A stretch of 41,994 bases of DNA from Clostridium sp. (lineage in GTDB: Bacteria; Bacillota; Clostridia; Lachnospirales; Lachnospiraceae): assembly GCA_031275405.1 (NCBI GenBank), contig JAISOV010000044.1, positions 1 through 41,994 of the forward strand, read 5' to 3'. Below the pieces are notes generated by a model, which saw only the letters and a list, made by a program, of their open reading frames with translations, was not told the origin of the DNA and did no database searches. Shown in pieces: positions 23,123 to 31,060 of the stretch (positions within the stretch are counted from its first letter, which is position 1; each line of letters starts with the position of its first letter). Made by a program: the position numbers and the translations under genes.

Positions 23123-23833
23123 ATGAAAGACACCACAATGCCAACCAGTAGGTGGGCGTTCACCGCAGATGTCGCGGACTGCTTCGACGATATGCTTGAA
23201 CGCAGTATACCGTATTATCACAGTATGCGAGAACTCATCTACGCAATCGGGCGAAACTTCGTAATGCCCGAAACGACCATTGTAGACATCGGTTGCTCCA
23301 ATGGTCTGAACATCGCGCCGTTCATAGCGAACTTTGGCGCGTGTAACCGATACGCCTTAGTGGACGTGTCAGAGCCTATGCTTGACAAGGTGCGGCAGAA
23401 ATACGAGAACCTTATCAAGCAAGGAGTGGTAGACGTTCTTAATATGGACGTGACGAAAGACCTCCCGGACTGCTCGACCAGTTTGATAATGTCGGTGCTG
23501 TCCTTGCAGTTCACGCCGATTGAATATCGGCAGTCCACAATACAGCGGATATACGATTTGCTCACGCCCGGAGGGGCGTTTATTTTTGTAGAAAAGGTTA
23601 TCGGCGACACAAGCCAAATCGACAGGCTTTTCATCGATGAGTATTACAACCTCAAAAGCAAAAACGGATATTCGCAGGAAGCCATTGACGCGAAGCGGAA
23701 AAGCCTTGAATTTTCCCTTGTGCCAGTCAAGGAGAAGTATAACGCTGATATGTTGTTGCAGAGCGGATTCAAGGCTGTGGAGTGCTTTTGGCGGGCGTTG
23801 AACTTTATGGGTTTTATCGCTATAAAATCATAA
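23123..23833 (+). CDS. CmoA-like carboxy-SAM synthase homologue, phage encoded
   Basis: CmoA converts SAM and prephenate to carboxy-S-adenosylmethionine (Cx-SAM), which CmoB uses on tRNA wobble uridine. The 236-residue product follows E. coli CmoA along its whole length: WAFTADVADCFDDMLERSIP (11-30) against the CmoA N-terminus, motif I VDIGCSNG (54-61), LVDVSEPML (79-87), LTPGGAFIFVEK (147-158), NGYSQEAIDAKRKSLE (181-196) and FWRALNFMGFIAIKS at the end. Arg192 aligns with E. coli Arg199, which by my recollection helps hold the Cx-SAM carboxylate. GGGGGAAATCAA precedes the ATG. A generic methyltransferase role cannot be excluded. The setting between two terminase cassettes argues for phage nucleic-acid modification. 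Confidence 0.82.
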   Translation: MKDTTMPTSRWAFTADVADCFDDMLERSIPYYHSMRELIYAIGRNFVMPETTIVDIGCSNGLNIAPFIANFGACNRYALVDVSEPMLDKVRQKYENLIKQGVVDVLNMDVTKDLPDCSTSLIMSVLSLQFTPIEYRQSTIQRIYDLLTPGGAFIFVEKVIGDTSQIDRLFIDEYYNLKSKNGYSQEAIDAKRKSLEFSLVPVKEKYNADMLLQSGFKAVECFWRALNFMGFIAIKS

Positions 23834-23845
23834 GTTGAAAAAATG

Positions 23846-23861
23846 CTCCTTAAAAAAGGAG
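23846..23861 (+). promoter_or_regulatory. Hairpin covering the ribosome site of the small terminase gene
   Basis: CTCCTT (23846-23851) can pair with AAGGAG (23856-23861) around AAAA. AAGGAGG is the ribosome site with correct spacing to the ATG at 23872, so the hairpin could limit its translation. Confidence 0.45.
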
Positions 23862-23871
23862 GGGGAGGTGA

Positions 23872-24477
23872 ATGGCGCGAAAGGAGAGAAATCCCTCTGA
23901 CGACAACATTTGGCTAAGGCAACCGGGCGAAACCGAAAAAGCGTTTGCGGCGTTCCAATGCTACCTTGATTTAGGGCTTGACCGTACCATTGCAGAAGTA
24001 GGTCGAAAGCAGGGCAAAAGTAGGTCACAAATCGACGAGTGGCGCAATCGTTATGACTGGAAAAATCGGGCTTCGGCGTATGATAATTGGCTCGTTTCCT
24101 CAAAAGCGAAAAAGACGAGAAAAGAAGTCGAAGCGCGGTATGAACGGCTCGGACGAATGAGCGACCAGTTATTAGGGTTCGGCGCGGCGTTACTCAAAAC
24201 GGCTGACCCAAGCAAGCTATCTCATAAGGAAGCTATTGACTATATGAAGTTAGCCTTGAACTTTGCCCAAGCGAACCGTGAGATGTTCGCATTGACCGAA
24301 GCAGAGCAGACCCGTACAGACGTTGAACTGCTCCGCATTGAAACCACGCAATCAATGGGTAGCGCGGCGGGCGCAACCTCAAACTTCGAGGAAGCCCTTA
24401 TGACCGTTGCCCCTAATATATGGGACGAGGAAAATGAAAAGGAGGTAAGCGACGATGAGCTTAACGATAGCGAATAA
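23872..24477 (+). CDS. Phage terminase small subunit
   Basis: The small subunit recognises phage DNA and recruits the large subunit for packaging. The 201-residue protein has the typical start (NIWLRQPGETEKAFAAFQCY), an HTH-like part (DRTIAEVGRKQGKSRSQIDE, 38-57, then WRNRYDWKNRASAYDNWL), a helical middle and an acidic tail. AAGGAGG precedes the ATG. Its last 23 bases overlap the large-subunit gene. It is intact, unlike the truncated version at 21582. Confidence 0.85.
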   Translation: MARKERNPSDDNIWLRQPGETEKAFAAFQCYLDLGLDRTIAEVGRKQGKSRSQIDEWRNRYDWKNRASAYDNWLVSSKAKKTRKEVEARYERLGRMSDQLLGFGAALLKTADPSKLSHKEAIDYMKLALNFAQANREMFALTEAEQTRTDVELLRIETTQSMGSAAGATSNFEEALMTVAPNIWDEENEKEVSDDELNDSE

Positions 24478-25825
24478 TCAAATTGCAGAATTGTCGCTGA
24501 CCTTGAAACAGCAGAAGTCCCGCAAGCGCGAAGCCGTGCCTTTTGTCTACAAGCCGTTCAGTTACAGGCAGAAGCAAGTGCTGACGTGGTGGAGTCCAAA
24601 CTCCCCGGTAAAGGACAAGGACGGCATAATCAGCGACGGCGCGATTCGCTCCGGCAAGACGCTTGTGTTCAGTTTGTCGTTTGGATTGTGGGCGATGACG
24701 AACTTCAAGGAAATGAACTTCCTCATATGCGGAAAGACAATCGGCGCGTTACGTCGTAACGTCGTTTTGGACTGGTCGCGGCAGATGTCCGCGCACGGGT
24801 TCAAGGTAAAGGAGCGGCGCACGGATAGCCTGTTGATAGTCAGCACCGACGAGTACAGCAATTACTTTTATATGTTCGGCGGGTATGACGAGCATAGCCA
24901 AGACGTTGTGCAAGGTATCACGGCGGCGGGCGTTCTCTTTGATGAGGTTGCGCTTATGCCCCGGTCGTTCGTAGACCAAGCGGTAGGGCGTTGCTCCGTG
25001 GACGGCTCAAAGTTTTGGTTTAACTGCAACCCGGACCACCCCAAGCATTGGTTCAAGGTTGAGTGGATTGACAAGTTGCCGGAGAACAGGCAAGCGGACG
25101 ACGCGCCGGATAAGCAGTACAAGAACCTCGTGTACGCCCATTTCACAATGGATGATAATCCCTCACTCACGCAACGTGTCAAGGAGCGGTATCGTTCAAT
25201 GCACACGGGCGTATTCTATCGGCGCTTTGTCCTCGGCTTGTGGTGTGCCGCCGACGGTCTGATATATGACGGCTTCGAGGAGGACGTTCACACCTATACG
25301 GAACTACCGAAAGGCGTTGCAGAGAATCGCCGCTATATCGCGGTTGACTATGGAACGTCTAACCCGATGACGTTCCTCGAACTGATTGACGACGGCGATG
25401 TCGTTTGGGTTGACCGCGAGTATTACTACTCGTCAAAGGAACACGGGCGGCAAAAGACCGATTCAGAGTACGCAGAGGACTTCGTGATGTTCGCCGAGAA
25501 CGTAGACACGCTTGATAAGGTGGTGCTTGACCCGTCGGCGGCGAGTTTCAAAACGGAACTTCGCAATCGCGGCTTTCGCGTCAAGGACGCGGATAATGAT
25601 GTTCGGAACGGAATATCGAAAGTCAGCACGATGTTCGCTCTAAAAAAGCTGATGATTAACAGGCGATGTCGGTATCTCATAAATGAATTGCTTAGTTACA
25701 TTTGGGACGAGAAAGCCGCCGAGAATGGATTCGAGCGTCCAGTAAAGCAAAATGACCACGCTTGCGACGCGCTTCGCTATGGCATAGCGACGGTGATTTA
25801 CACCAAGCGTAGATTCGCGAATTAG
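24455..25825 (+). CDS. Phage terminase large subunit (PBSX type)
   Basis: This ATPase and nuclease drives DNA into the prohead. In the 456-residue protein the Walker A-like loop is DGAIRSGKT (61-69), Walker B is VLFDEVAL (160-167), and the RNase H-like nuclease begins at YIAVDYGTSNPM (about 294-305) with later acidic residues in LDPSAASFK and NDHACDALRY near the C-terminus. All parts of the PBSX/Terminase_3 family are present and the frame is unbroken. AAGGAGG precedes the ATG. It follows the small subunit by overlap. Confidence 0.93.
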   Translation: MSLTIANNQIAELSLTLKQQKSRKREAVPFVYKPFSYRQKQVLTWWSPNSPVKDKDGIISDGAIRSGKTLVFSLSFGLWAMTNFKEMNFLICGKTIGALRRNVVLDWSRQMSAHGFKVKERRTDSLLIVSTDEYSNYFYMFGGYDEHSQDVVQGITAAGVLFDEVALMPRSFVDQAVGRCSVDGSKFWFNCNPDHPKHWFKVEWIDKLPENRQADDAPDKQYKNLVYAHFTMDDNPSLTQRVKERYRSMHTGVFYRRFVLGLWCAADGLIYDGFEEDVHTYTELPKGVAENRRYIAVDYGTSNPMTFLELIDDGDVVWVDREYYYSSKEHGRQKTDSEYAEDFVMFAENVDTLDKVVLDPSAASFKTELRNRGFRVKDADNDVRNGISKVSTMFALKKLMINRRCRYLINELLSYIWDEKAAENGFERPVKQNDHACDALRYGIATVIYTKRRFAN

Positions 25826-25838
25826 GAGGAACAGCATT

Positions 25839-25904
25839 ATGGGCATCCTCGTTGCAGACCAAAAGCAAGTCAGATGGGAAAATGCCGCGCCGCAGAGAGA
25901 TTAA
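25839..25904 (+). pseudogene. 5' stub of a phage gene cut by the toxin-antitoxin insertion
   Basis: ATG 25839, with AGGAGGA upstream, opens a 21-residue frame (MGILVADQKQVRWENAAPQR plus one residue) that ends within the last bases of the convergent toxin gene. The good ribosome site and phage-like composition suggest the start of a late gene whose remainder was replaced by the YafQ-DinJ pair. Confidence 0.55.
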
Positions 25905-26197
25905 AGCCCGAGTAAATCGGTGTGACTGCCTGTGCCAAGGAGATAGAGTATCATTTTATTTTCTTGCTTTTCGTACACGAGTAGCCAGTCGCCCGCGCCG
26001 CCGATATGACATTCGCGGCACCCCGCGTAATTGCCTGTTAGCTTGTGGTCTTTCCAGTTCGGAGGGAGCGGAATGTCTTGGGCTAACTGGTCGATAGTCC
26101 AGTCCAACAAGTCCAAGTCAAGCCCCTGCCTTTTGGCAAGTTTGCGGGTTCGTTTGTAGTTGGTGGATGGGAAAACGGTGTATTTAGATTCAATCAT
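25901..26197 (-). CDS. YafQ-type toxin (RelE superfamily mRNA interferase)
   Basis: YafQ toxins cleave mRNA on the ribosome and are neutralised by DinJ. The 98-residue protein has the family pattern: FPSTNYKRTRKLAKRQGLDL near the start, LAQDIPLPPNWKDHKLTGNY in the middle, CRECHIGGAGDWLLVYEKQ and a C-terminal LGTGSHTDLL. The catalytic His residues typical of YafQ (HKLTG, ECHI, SHTDL) are all present, so it is probably active. The start at 26197 overlaps the antitoxin stop, giving translational coupling. It lies opposite to the phage late genes. Confidence 0.9.
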   Translation of the reverse strand: MIESKYTVFPSTNYKRTRKLAKRQGLDLDLLDWTIDQLAQDIPLPPNWKDHKLTGNYAGCRECHIGGAGDWLLVYEKQENKMILYLLGTGSHTDLLGL

Positions 26198-26495
26198 CCT
26201 CGTCCTCCGCGTCCAACGCCGCACGGAGTTCAGTTGCGTTCTTATAAGTCTTAGCTCCATTTGCGACGGCGGCGTGAGCTTCGGCGCGGTCTTGCTCGAA
26301 ATTTTGAAGCCAAGCGTACTGCGGCATTGGGCTTGCCACTATGGGAAACGGAACGCGGCGCGTAAGCACCACCTGCGACAAGAGCAAATTATAAAGCTGT
26401 GTCGCGGTCATTCCCATTTCTTTTAAGATTGTGTCCGCTTTCGCTTTGACTTCGGGGTCAACGCGGATATTTAAGTTGACTGATTTAGTAGCCAT
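26190..26495 (-). CDS. RelB/DinJ family antitoxin
   Basis: The 101-residue protein has an N-terminal ribbon-helix-helix domain: SVNLNIRVDPEVKAKADTIL and the MGMTATQLYNLLLSQV helix. Its C-terminal part should bind YafQ. The ATG at 26495 follows GAGGTGATT. A near-consensus promoter and a palindrome lie directly upstream, as expected for autorepression by the antitoxin and complex. The antitoxin-first order with a short overlap is the usual layout. Confidence 0.92.
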   Translation of the reverse strand: MATKSVNLNIRVDPEVKAKADTILKEMGMTATQLYNLLLSQVVLTRRVPFPIVASPMPQYAWLQNFEQDRAEAHAAVANGAKTYKNATELRAALDAEDEDD

Positions 26496-26506
26496 AATAA
26501 TCACCT

Positions 26507-26542
26507 CGTGTATAGTATACACGATTTACGCGCAAATGTCAA
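26507..26542 (-). promoter_or_regulatory. Promoter and operator of the DinJ-YafQ operon
   Basis: On the minus strand TTGACA (26542-26537) and TATACT (26519-26514) are 17 bases apart. The -10 lies inside CGTGTATACTATACACG (26507-26523), a 17-base palindrome well placed as the antitoxin operator. Confidence 0.85.
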
Positions 26543-26589
26543 TACTTTGCCGAAAATATTTTATAAATTTTTAGGAGGAGGGATGTCAA

Positions 26590-26862
26590 ATGGCAAAACC
26601 AAACCACGCGACAGCGGCGGCAATCCTGCGGCAGATTAAGAACGAAGCCGACGCAAGGCAGGAGTACGAGGGTCTACTCGCAAGTGCGGAACTGTCCCCC
26701 GCCGACCAGTCCGCAATCGCCGAGATACAACGCGACGAAGCGAATCACTTGCTGATTTTACAGGCAATGCTCAAACGCTATGACGGCGGCATAAGCGCGA
26801 GCGCGGACGGTGCGCTTGCGGCAATTAAGGAGATAGCGGTAGGCATTGAAAACGGCGATTAG
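26590..26862 (+). CDS. Small phage protein with ferritin-like / rubrerythrin-like pattern
   Basis: This 90-residue helical protein has EADARQEYEGLL followed by IAEIQRDEANHLLILQAMLK, which has the E...E-x-x-H spacing of ferritin-like diiron helices. Similar short proteins occur between terminase and portal genes in Clostridia prophages, but their role is not known. AGGAGGG precedes the ATG. It is followed 14 bases later by the portal gene. Metal binding is inferred and unproven. Confidence 0.65.
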   Translation: MAKPNHATAAAILRQIKNEADARQEYEGLLASAELSPADQSAIAEIQRDEANHLLILQAMLKRYDGGISASADGALAAIKEIAVGIENGD

Positions 26863-26876
26863 GGAGGGAGCAGAGA

Positions 26877-28394
26877 ATGGGAAAGAAAAAGCGAAATACC
26901 AATGCCCGTGTCCGGGATAAGCCTGTGAACGCGGCGAACTCCGCGCAATCGCCGCAGACGATTAGACCGTCCGCTGTTCCGGCGGCTCTCACCCTTGACG
27001 CGTTCAGCAACCCGCTTGCGAGATTGGGCTTTGATACTCCAAACATCTTAGAATACACGGAGTACAACAAAACCAATTTCACATCGCAGTACAGCACCCT
27101 CACAGCGTTGTACCGTGAAAACTGGATAGTGAAGCGGCTCATTGACATCGTAGCCGATGATATGTTGAAGAACTGGTACAGAATCAAGTCACAGCTTGCG
27201 CCGGACAGCAAACAGCAAATAGCGCGGTTGGAACGCCAGACCGGGCTACGCTCGAAAATTCTCGACGGATTGAAGTGGGGGCGGCTCTACGGCGGCGCGG
27301 CGGCGGTCATCGTAATCGACGGTCACGATGAAATACTCGACCAACCGCTTGATTATGACTTTGTTTTGCCGGGCAGTTTCAAGGGCTTGATTGTCGTTGA
27401 CCGTTGGAGCGGCATATCGCCTAGCCTTGAAATCGTCGAGGACATCAACGACCCGGATTTCGGCTTGCCGATGTACTACGACATCACGACGGAGAGCTTC
27501 GGGTATGGCGTGAGGGTTCACCACTCGCGGATTCTGCGTTTCCTCGGGCGGCGTATGCCGTATATTGAGGAACTCGCGGAAACGTATTGGGGAACGTCGG
27601 AAATTGAACACGTCTACGAGGAAATCAAGAAGTACGACAACACCAGTTACAACATCGCGAGTTTGGTGTACTCGGCGAACCTCAAAGTCTACACAATGGA
27701 GGGCTTCGAGCAACTGGGAACGCTGAACCCCGCCGCGCTCCACGACCTTTACAACACGCTCACGATGATGAACTGGATGAGGTCGTCGCAGGGTATGCAG
27801 ATAATCGGCGAGAAAGACCAGTTCGCTACGCACCAGTACACCTTTTCGGGGCTGTCGGACATCTACGAGATGTTCATGCTCGATGTTTCGGGCGCGTCCG
27901 CAATCCCGGTGACAAAGCTGTTCGGGCGTTCCCCGGCGGGAATGAACGCCACGGGCGAGAGCGATATGATGAACTACTACGACGGCATAGAAGAACAGCA
28001 GGAAGCGACGCTTCGTCCGATACTGGATAAGCTGCTGCCGATTTTGTGCCTGTCGGAATTCGGGGCGATACCCGACGACCTCGAATTTGAGTTTGAGCCT
28101 GTGCGCCGCCCGTCGGAGGAAGAACGCAAGAATATCCTCACGCAGACGACCACGGCGATTGTGTCCTCGTTCAACGCGGGGATTATCTCGCAATCAATCG
28201 CGCTGAAAGAACTGCGCGAGTCCGCGAGGGCGACGGGCATGTGGAACAACATCACCGACGAGGACATTGAGCGGGCTGATACAGACTTCGGCGTTGGCGG
28301 CGAAGCCCCCGACATTATGCGCTTTACCGAGAACAGCGGCGAAACCGCCGAAGCGGAGGAACGCCACGAGAGCGCGGAGGGTGAGGGCGTATGA
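26877..28394 (+). CDS. Phage portal protein (DUF1073 family)
   Basis: The portal forms the dodecameric DNA entry ring of the prohead. The 505-residue protein matches the DUF1073 group: ALYRENWIVKRLIDIVADDM (about 80-99), LKWGRLYGGAAAVIVIDG, YWGTSEIEHVYEEIKKYDN, and LFGRSPAGMNATGESDMMNY near 360, with an acidic tail. GGAGGGAGC precedes the ATG. The stop overlaps the next gene by four bases (ATGA). The gene appears intact. Confidence 0.9.
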   Translation: MGKKKRNTNARVRDKPVNAANSAQSPQTIRPSAVPAALTLDAFSNPLARLGFDTPNILEYTEYNKTNFTSQYSTLTALYRENWIVKRLIDIVADDMLKNWYRIKSQLAPDSKQQIARLERQTGLRSKILDGLKWGRLYGGAAAVIVIDGHDEILDQPLDYDFVLPGSFKGLIVVDRWSGISPSLEIVEDINDPDFGLPMYYDITTESFGYGVRVHHSRILRFLGRRMPYIEELAETYWGTSEIEHVYEEIKKYDNTSYNIASLVYSANLKVYTMEGFEQLGTLNPAALHDLYNTLTMMNWMRSSQGMQIIGEKDQFATHQYTFSGLSDIYEMFMLDVSGASAIPVTKLFGRSPAGMNATGESDMMNYYDGIEEQQEATLRPILDKLLPILCLSEFGAIPDDLEFEFEPVRRPSEEERKNILTQTTTAIVSSFNAGIISQSIALKELRESARATGMWNNITDEDIERADTDFGVGGEAPDIMRFTENSGETAEAEERHESAEGEGV

Positions 28395-29218
28395 GCGTGA
28401 ACCCGAACAAGCCGCTCGAAACGCGGTTCACCCATACACTCAACCAGCTTTTGCGTCGTATCGAGCGCGGGCTTGCAAATGCGAAAACCCCGCGTGAAGC
28501 TATCCGCTTACTGGAACGCTACGCCGAATCGCCCGAATACAAGGAGTGGTGCGACAGCCTTGCGCTGAATATCACCACGCAGGTCAATAAAGGCGTAAGC
28601 AAGACATGGCGGGAAGCGGCACAAAAGGCGGGACGCGGGAGCGAGATATACGACCGCATACGGAGCGAACTGTACAACGAGAAGAATTATCAGTTCATTC
28701 TGAAAGTCAAACAGAACGCCGCACTCATTCGGACGTTCCCGCTTGAAACCGCCAAGGCGTTAAACGAACACGTCGCGGAGGAAGCCATACGGGGCAGACG
28801 GAGCGAGGACATTCTGCGCGACCTTATGCGTCGATACCCCGAAACGGCAAAGGGTCGGCTCACGCTGATAGCGCGGACGGAGGTCAGCAAAACGCAGACC
28901 GCGCTTGTGCAATCGCGGGCGCAGTCGCTCGGCTTGGACTGGTATGTATGGCGCACGTCGGAGGACGCAAGGGTGCGAACCTCGCACAGCGACATGGAGG
29001 GCGTTCTCGTCAAATGGAGCGACCCGCCAAGCCCCGAAGCCCTGTTTCCGCAAGACGGCGTGAAGCCCTACGGTAACTATCACGCGGGCGACACGTTTAA
29101 CTGCCGCTGCTACCCCGAACCCGTCGTCAATATCGACTATGTTGACTTCCCCGCAAAGGTTTACGCGGGCGGCTCGATAACCAGTATGACCCGCAAAAGG
29201 TTTGAAGAAATTGCATAA
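28391..29218 (+). CDS. Phage head morphogenesis protein (SPP1 gp7 / MuF family)
   Basis: The 275-residue protein contains the MuF domain: LIARTEVSKTQTALVQSRA (about 160-178), YVWRTSEDARVRTSHSDM and FNCRCYPEPVV near the C-terminus. MuF proteins bind the portal and are packaged in the head. The start overlaps the portal stop (ATGA), so the two are co-translated. The protein looks complete and carries no extra toxin domain. Confidence 0.92.
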   Translation: MSVNPNKPLETRFTHTLNQLLRRIERGLANAKTPREAIRLLERYAESPEYKEWCDSLALNITTQVNKGVSKTWREAAQKAGRGSEIYDRIRSELYNEKNYQFILKVKQNAALIRTFPLETAKALNEHVAEEAIRGRRSEDILRDLMRRYPETAKGRLTLIARTEVSKTQTALVQSRAQSLGLDWYVWRTSEDARVRTSHSDMEGVLVKWSDPPSPEALFPQDGVKPYGNYHAGDTFNCRCYPEPVVNIDYVDFPAKVYAGGSITSMTRKRFEEIA

Positions 29219-29233
29219 AGGAGGGGAACGCCT

Positions 29234-30497
29234 ATGAGGGCGTATTACGCGACAAAGCTGTCGCCCAATATGTCGAGAATGCCGAACGGTTTCTTGATAT
29301 GCAAGAACGTGCCAATCGCCCGCACGGGCGAGCAGGAGTATCTTGGCGGCGAGTGCGGCTTTGCCGAACGCGAGGACGAACTAATCAGCGTCGTTCGCGT
29401 GGAAAACGAAGTGTTCAGCCCGGAAACGCTCGCGTCCTTTGAGGGCGCGATTTTTTGTGACGAACACCCGCAAAGCGACATTACCACGCAGAACGTGCAG
29501 TACTTGCAGCGGGGCTTTGTAAAGGACGTTCGGCGCGGCACGGGCGAGGACGCTGACAAAATCCTCGCGGACATCATTGTGACCGACCCAATCACCATAG
29601 CGGCGATTGAGGACGGCAAGCGCGAAATTTCGTGCGGATATAAGTGCGACTACGAGCAATCGGAGGACGGCACGATGTATCAGCGCAACATTCGCGGGAA
29701 CTACGTTGCTCTCGTTGATTCCGGCAGAGCCGGGAAAGACGTTGCAATAAAAGACCACTCAATAATTGAAACTCGAAAGGAGAATGTCAAAATGGCAAAG
29801 AAAGCAGGAACCACCAAGCCGCAGGGCTTACTGGCAAAGTTTTTCGGTGTCCTCACGAACGACGCAGACCCGGAAGTCGTGAGTGAAATCGTCGAGGGAC
29901 TTGTCGGCGCGGCAGACGAGGAAGCGGAAACCGAAAAGAAAGCGGAGGACGCAAAGGACGAGACCCGAGCCGGGTTGGCAGGCGCGGAGGAAGCCCCAAA
30001 ATCCGAAGCAAAGGACGAAGGCGACGAGCCGCCGCTGTGGGCAAAGGCGATTATGGAACGCCTTGACCATATCGAAGCGGCAAGCCGACCGAAAGACGAG
30101 AACGCCCTTGAAGCGTTGGAGCAGGAAATCACAGCGGAGGGCGAAGTCACGAAGCCCGCAGAAGAAATAGACGAGGAAGAGACCGCTGACGAGGACGCTC
30201 CCAAGTCCGAAAGCGTCCCACGAAGCCGTCCGCAAGGCTATCCGGGACGCGAAAAAGGTTGTGGCGGGTATCAAGGACGCGAAAACCCGCAAGACGGTCG
30301 CCGACAGCATGGCGAAGCTCATTCGCCAAAGCTACGGCATTAAGCCGTCCACGCCCAAAGGCAGCTATGCGGCAATCAACGCCGTGAAGTCGCGCCAAGC
30401 GGCAAAGACCCGCGACAGCGCGGGCGCAAGCAAGGTCAGTATGGAAGCGCGGCAGAAAGCGTATGACGCTCGCAACCCGCACATCAAGAAAGGTTAA
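29234..30497 (+). pseudogene. DUF2213 phage protein (prohead protease / scaffold-like), frameshifted
   Basis: The first frame begins at ATG 29234 after AAGGAGGGG and has the DUF2213 domain: [51 protein letters not shown] and [11 protein letters not shown]. An acidic, Ala- and Glu-rich linker of about 120 residues follows. Near 30216, in GTCCCAC, one extra C shifts the frame; without it the protein continues [20 protein letters not shown] to AYDARNPHIKKG at 30497. As it stands translation ends at 30343 with a 44-residue out-of-frame tail. The head protease domain itself is intact. A sequencing error is an alternative to true decay. Confidence 0.8.
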
Positions 30498-30511
30498 AGG
30501 AGGAAATCACA

Positions 30512-30730
30512 ATGCCCGGTAAAGCAATCGGAAAATCTCTCAATCACGACTTCGCGGGGAACTTCGCACGGAACCCCGACCTCATCGCCGTAACGCGCCC
30601 GAACAACGGCGCAACGCCCATTATGTTCGGCTCGCCGCTTATGGCTGACACAAGCGGCGGCGTTACCCTTATCGCCGCTGCATTCAGCGCAGACAAATTT
30701 GTCGGTATCGCGGGGAGCATATCACATTGA
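30512..30730 (+). CDS. Truncated phage head decoration / structural cement protein
   Basis: The 72-residue product begins MPGKAIGKSLNHDFAGNFAR, which matches the N-terminus of gp24-like cement proteins that stabilise the capsid lattice. The family normally has about 120 residues. Here the match stops at FVGIAGSISH, and the following DNA is the HicAB promoter region, so the gene was cut by the recombination that brought in HicAB. The ATG has AAGGAGG upstream. Probably not functional. Confidence 0.65.
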   Translation: MPGKAIGKSLNHDFAGNFARNPDLIAVTRPNNGATPIMFGSPLMADTSGGVTLIAAAFSADKFVGIAGSISH

Positions 30731-30787
30731 CCAGCGGGGCCTTTTTTCGTTGGCGGAAAAATATTCTGCATATTTTCAAAATACCTA

Positions 30788-30824
30788 TTGACAAAACGCG
30801 CATTAAATGATATGCTAATATCAT
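30788..30824 (+). promoter_or_regulatory. Promoter and operator of the hicAB operon
   Basis: TTGACA (30788-30793) and TATGCT (30811-30816) have a 17-base spacer. ATGATAT (30807-30813) and ATATCAT (30818-30824) form a perfect inverted repeat across the -10, a likely HicB binding site. Confidence 0.8.
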
Positions 30825-30845
30825 CAAAGGAACGGAGGGTGCCAA

Positions 30846-31035
30846 GTGACTGCAAAAGAACTTGAAAAGAAAATTATAGCGGCGGGCTACAAATTCGCTC
30901 GGATGAACGGCGGCTCGCATAAGCAGTATAAAGCACCCCGACCGCCCGGAACTGATAAGCATTCCGTTTCACGGAAGCCGCGATTTGAAACCCGGAACCT
31001 TGAATCAAATTCTAAAACAAGCGGGGCTGAAATAA
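30846..31035 (+). pseudogene. hicA: hicA toxin gene with a one-base frameshift
   Basis: HicA is a small dsRNA-binding-fold mRNA interferase. GTG 30846, after GGAGGGTGCC, opens MTAKELEKKIIAAGYKFARM and GGSHKQYK, including the catalytic His in GSHKQY. An extra A in the AAA at 30930-30932 shifts the frame. Removing it gives HPDRPELISIPFHGSRDLKP and ends TLNQILKQAGLK at 31035, a complete HicA. As it stands the protein reads on out of frame to 31067 and lacks the conserved PxHGSRDLKxGT core, so the toxin should be dead. Confidence 0.85.
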
Positions 31036-31060
31036 GCCCCGCAATACGGGAGGTAACATT

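Noticed and set aside
21582..23833. A diversity-generating retroelement or reverse transcriptase system
   Set aside because: No reverse transcriptase motifs or template/variable repeat pair were found; the repeats are terminase duplications.
17990..30730. A complete functional prophage
   Set aside because: Only packaging and head genes are present, several are broken, and no integrase, replication, tail or lysis genes were seen.
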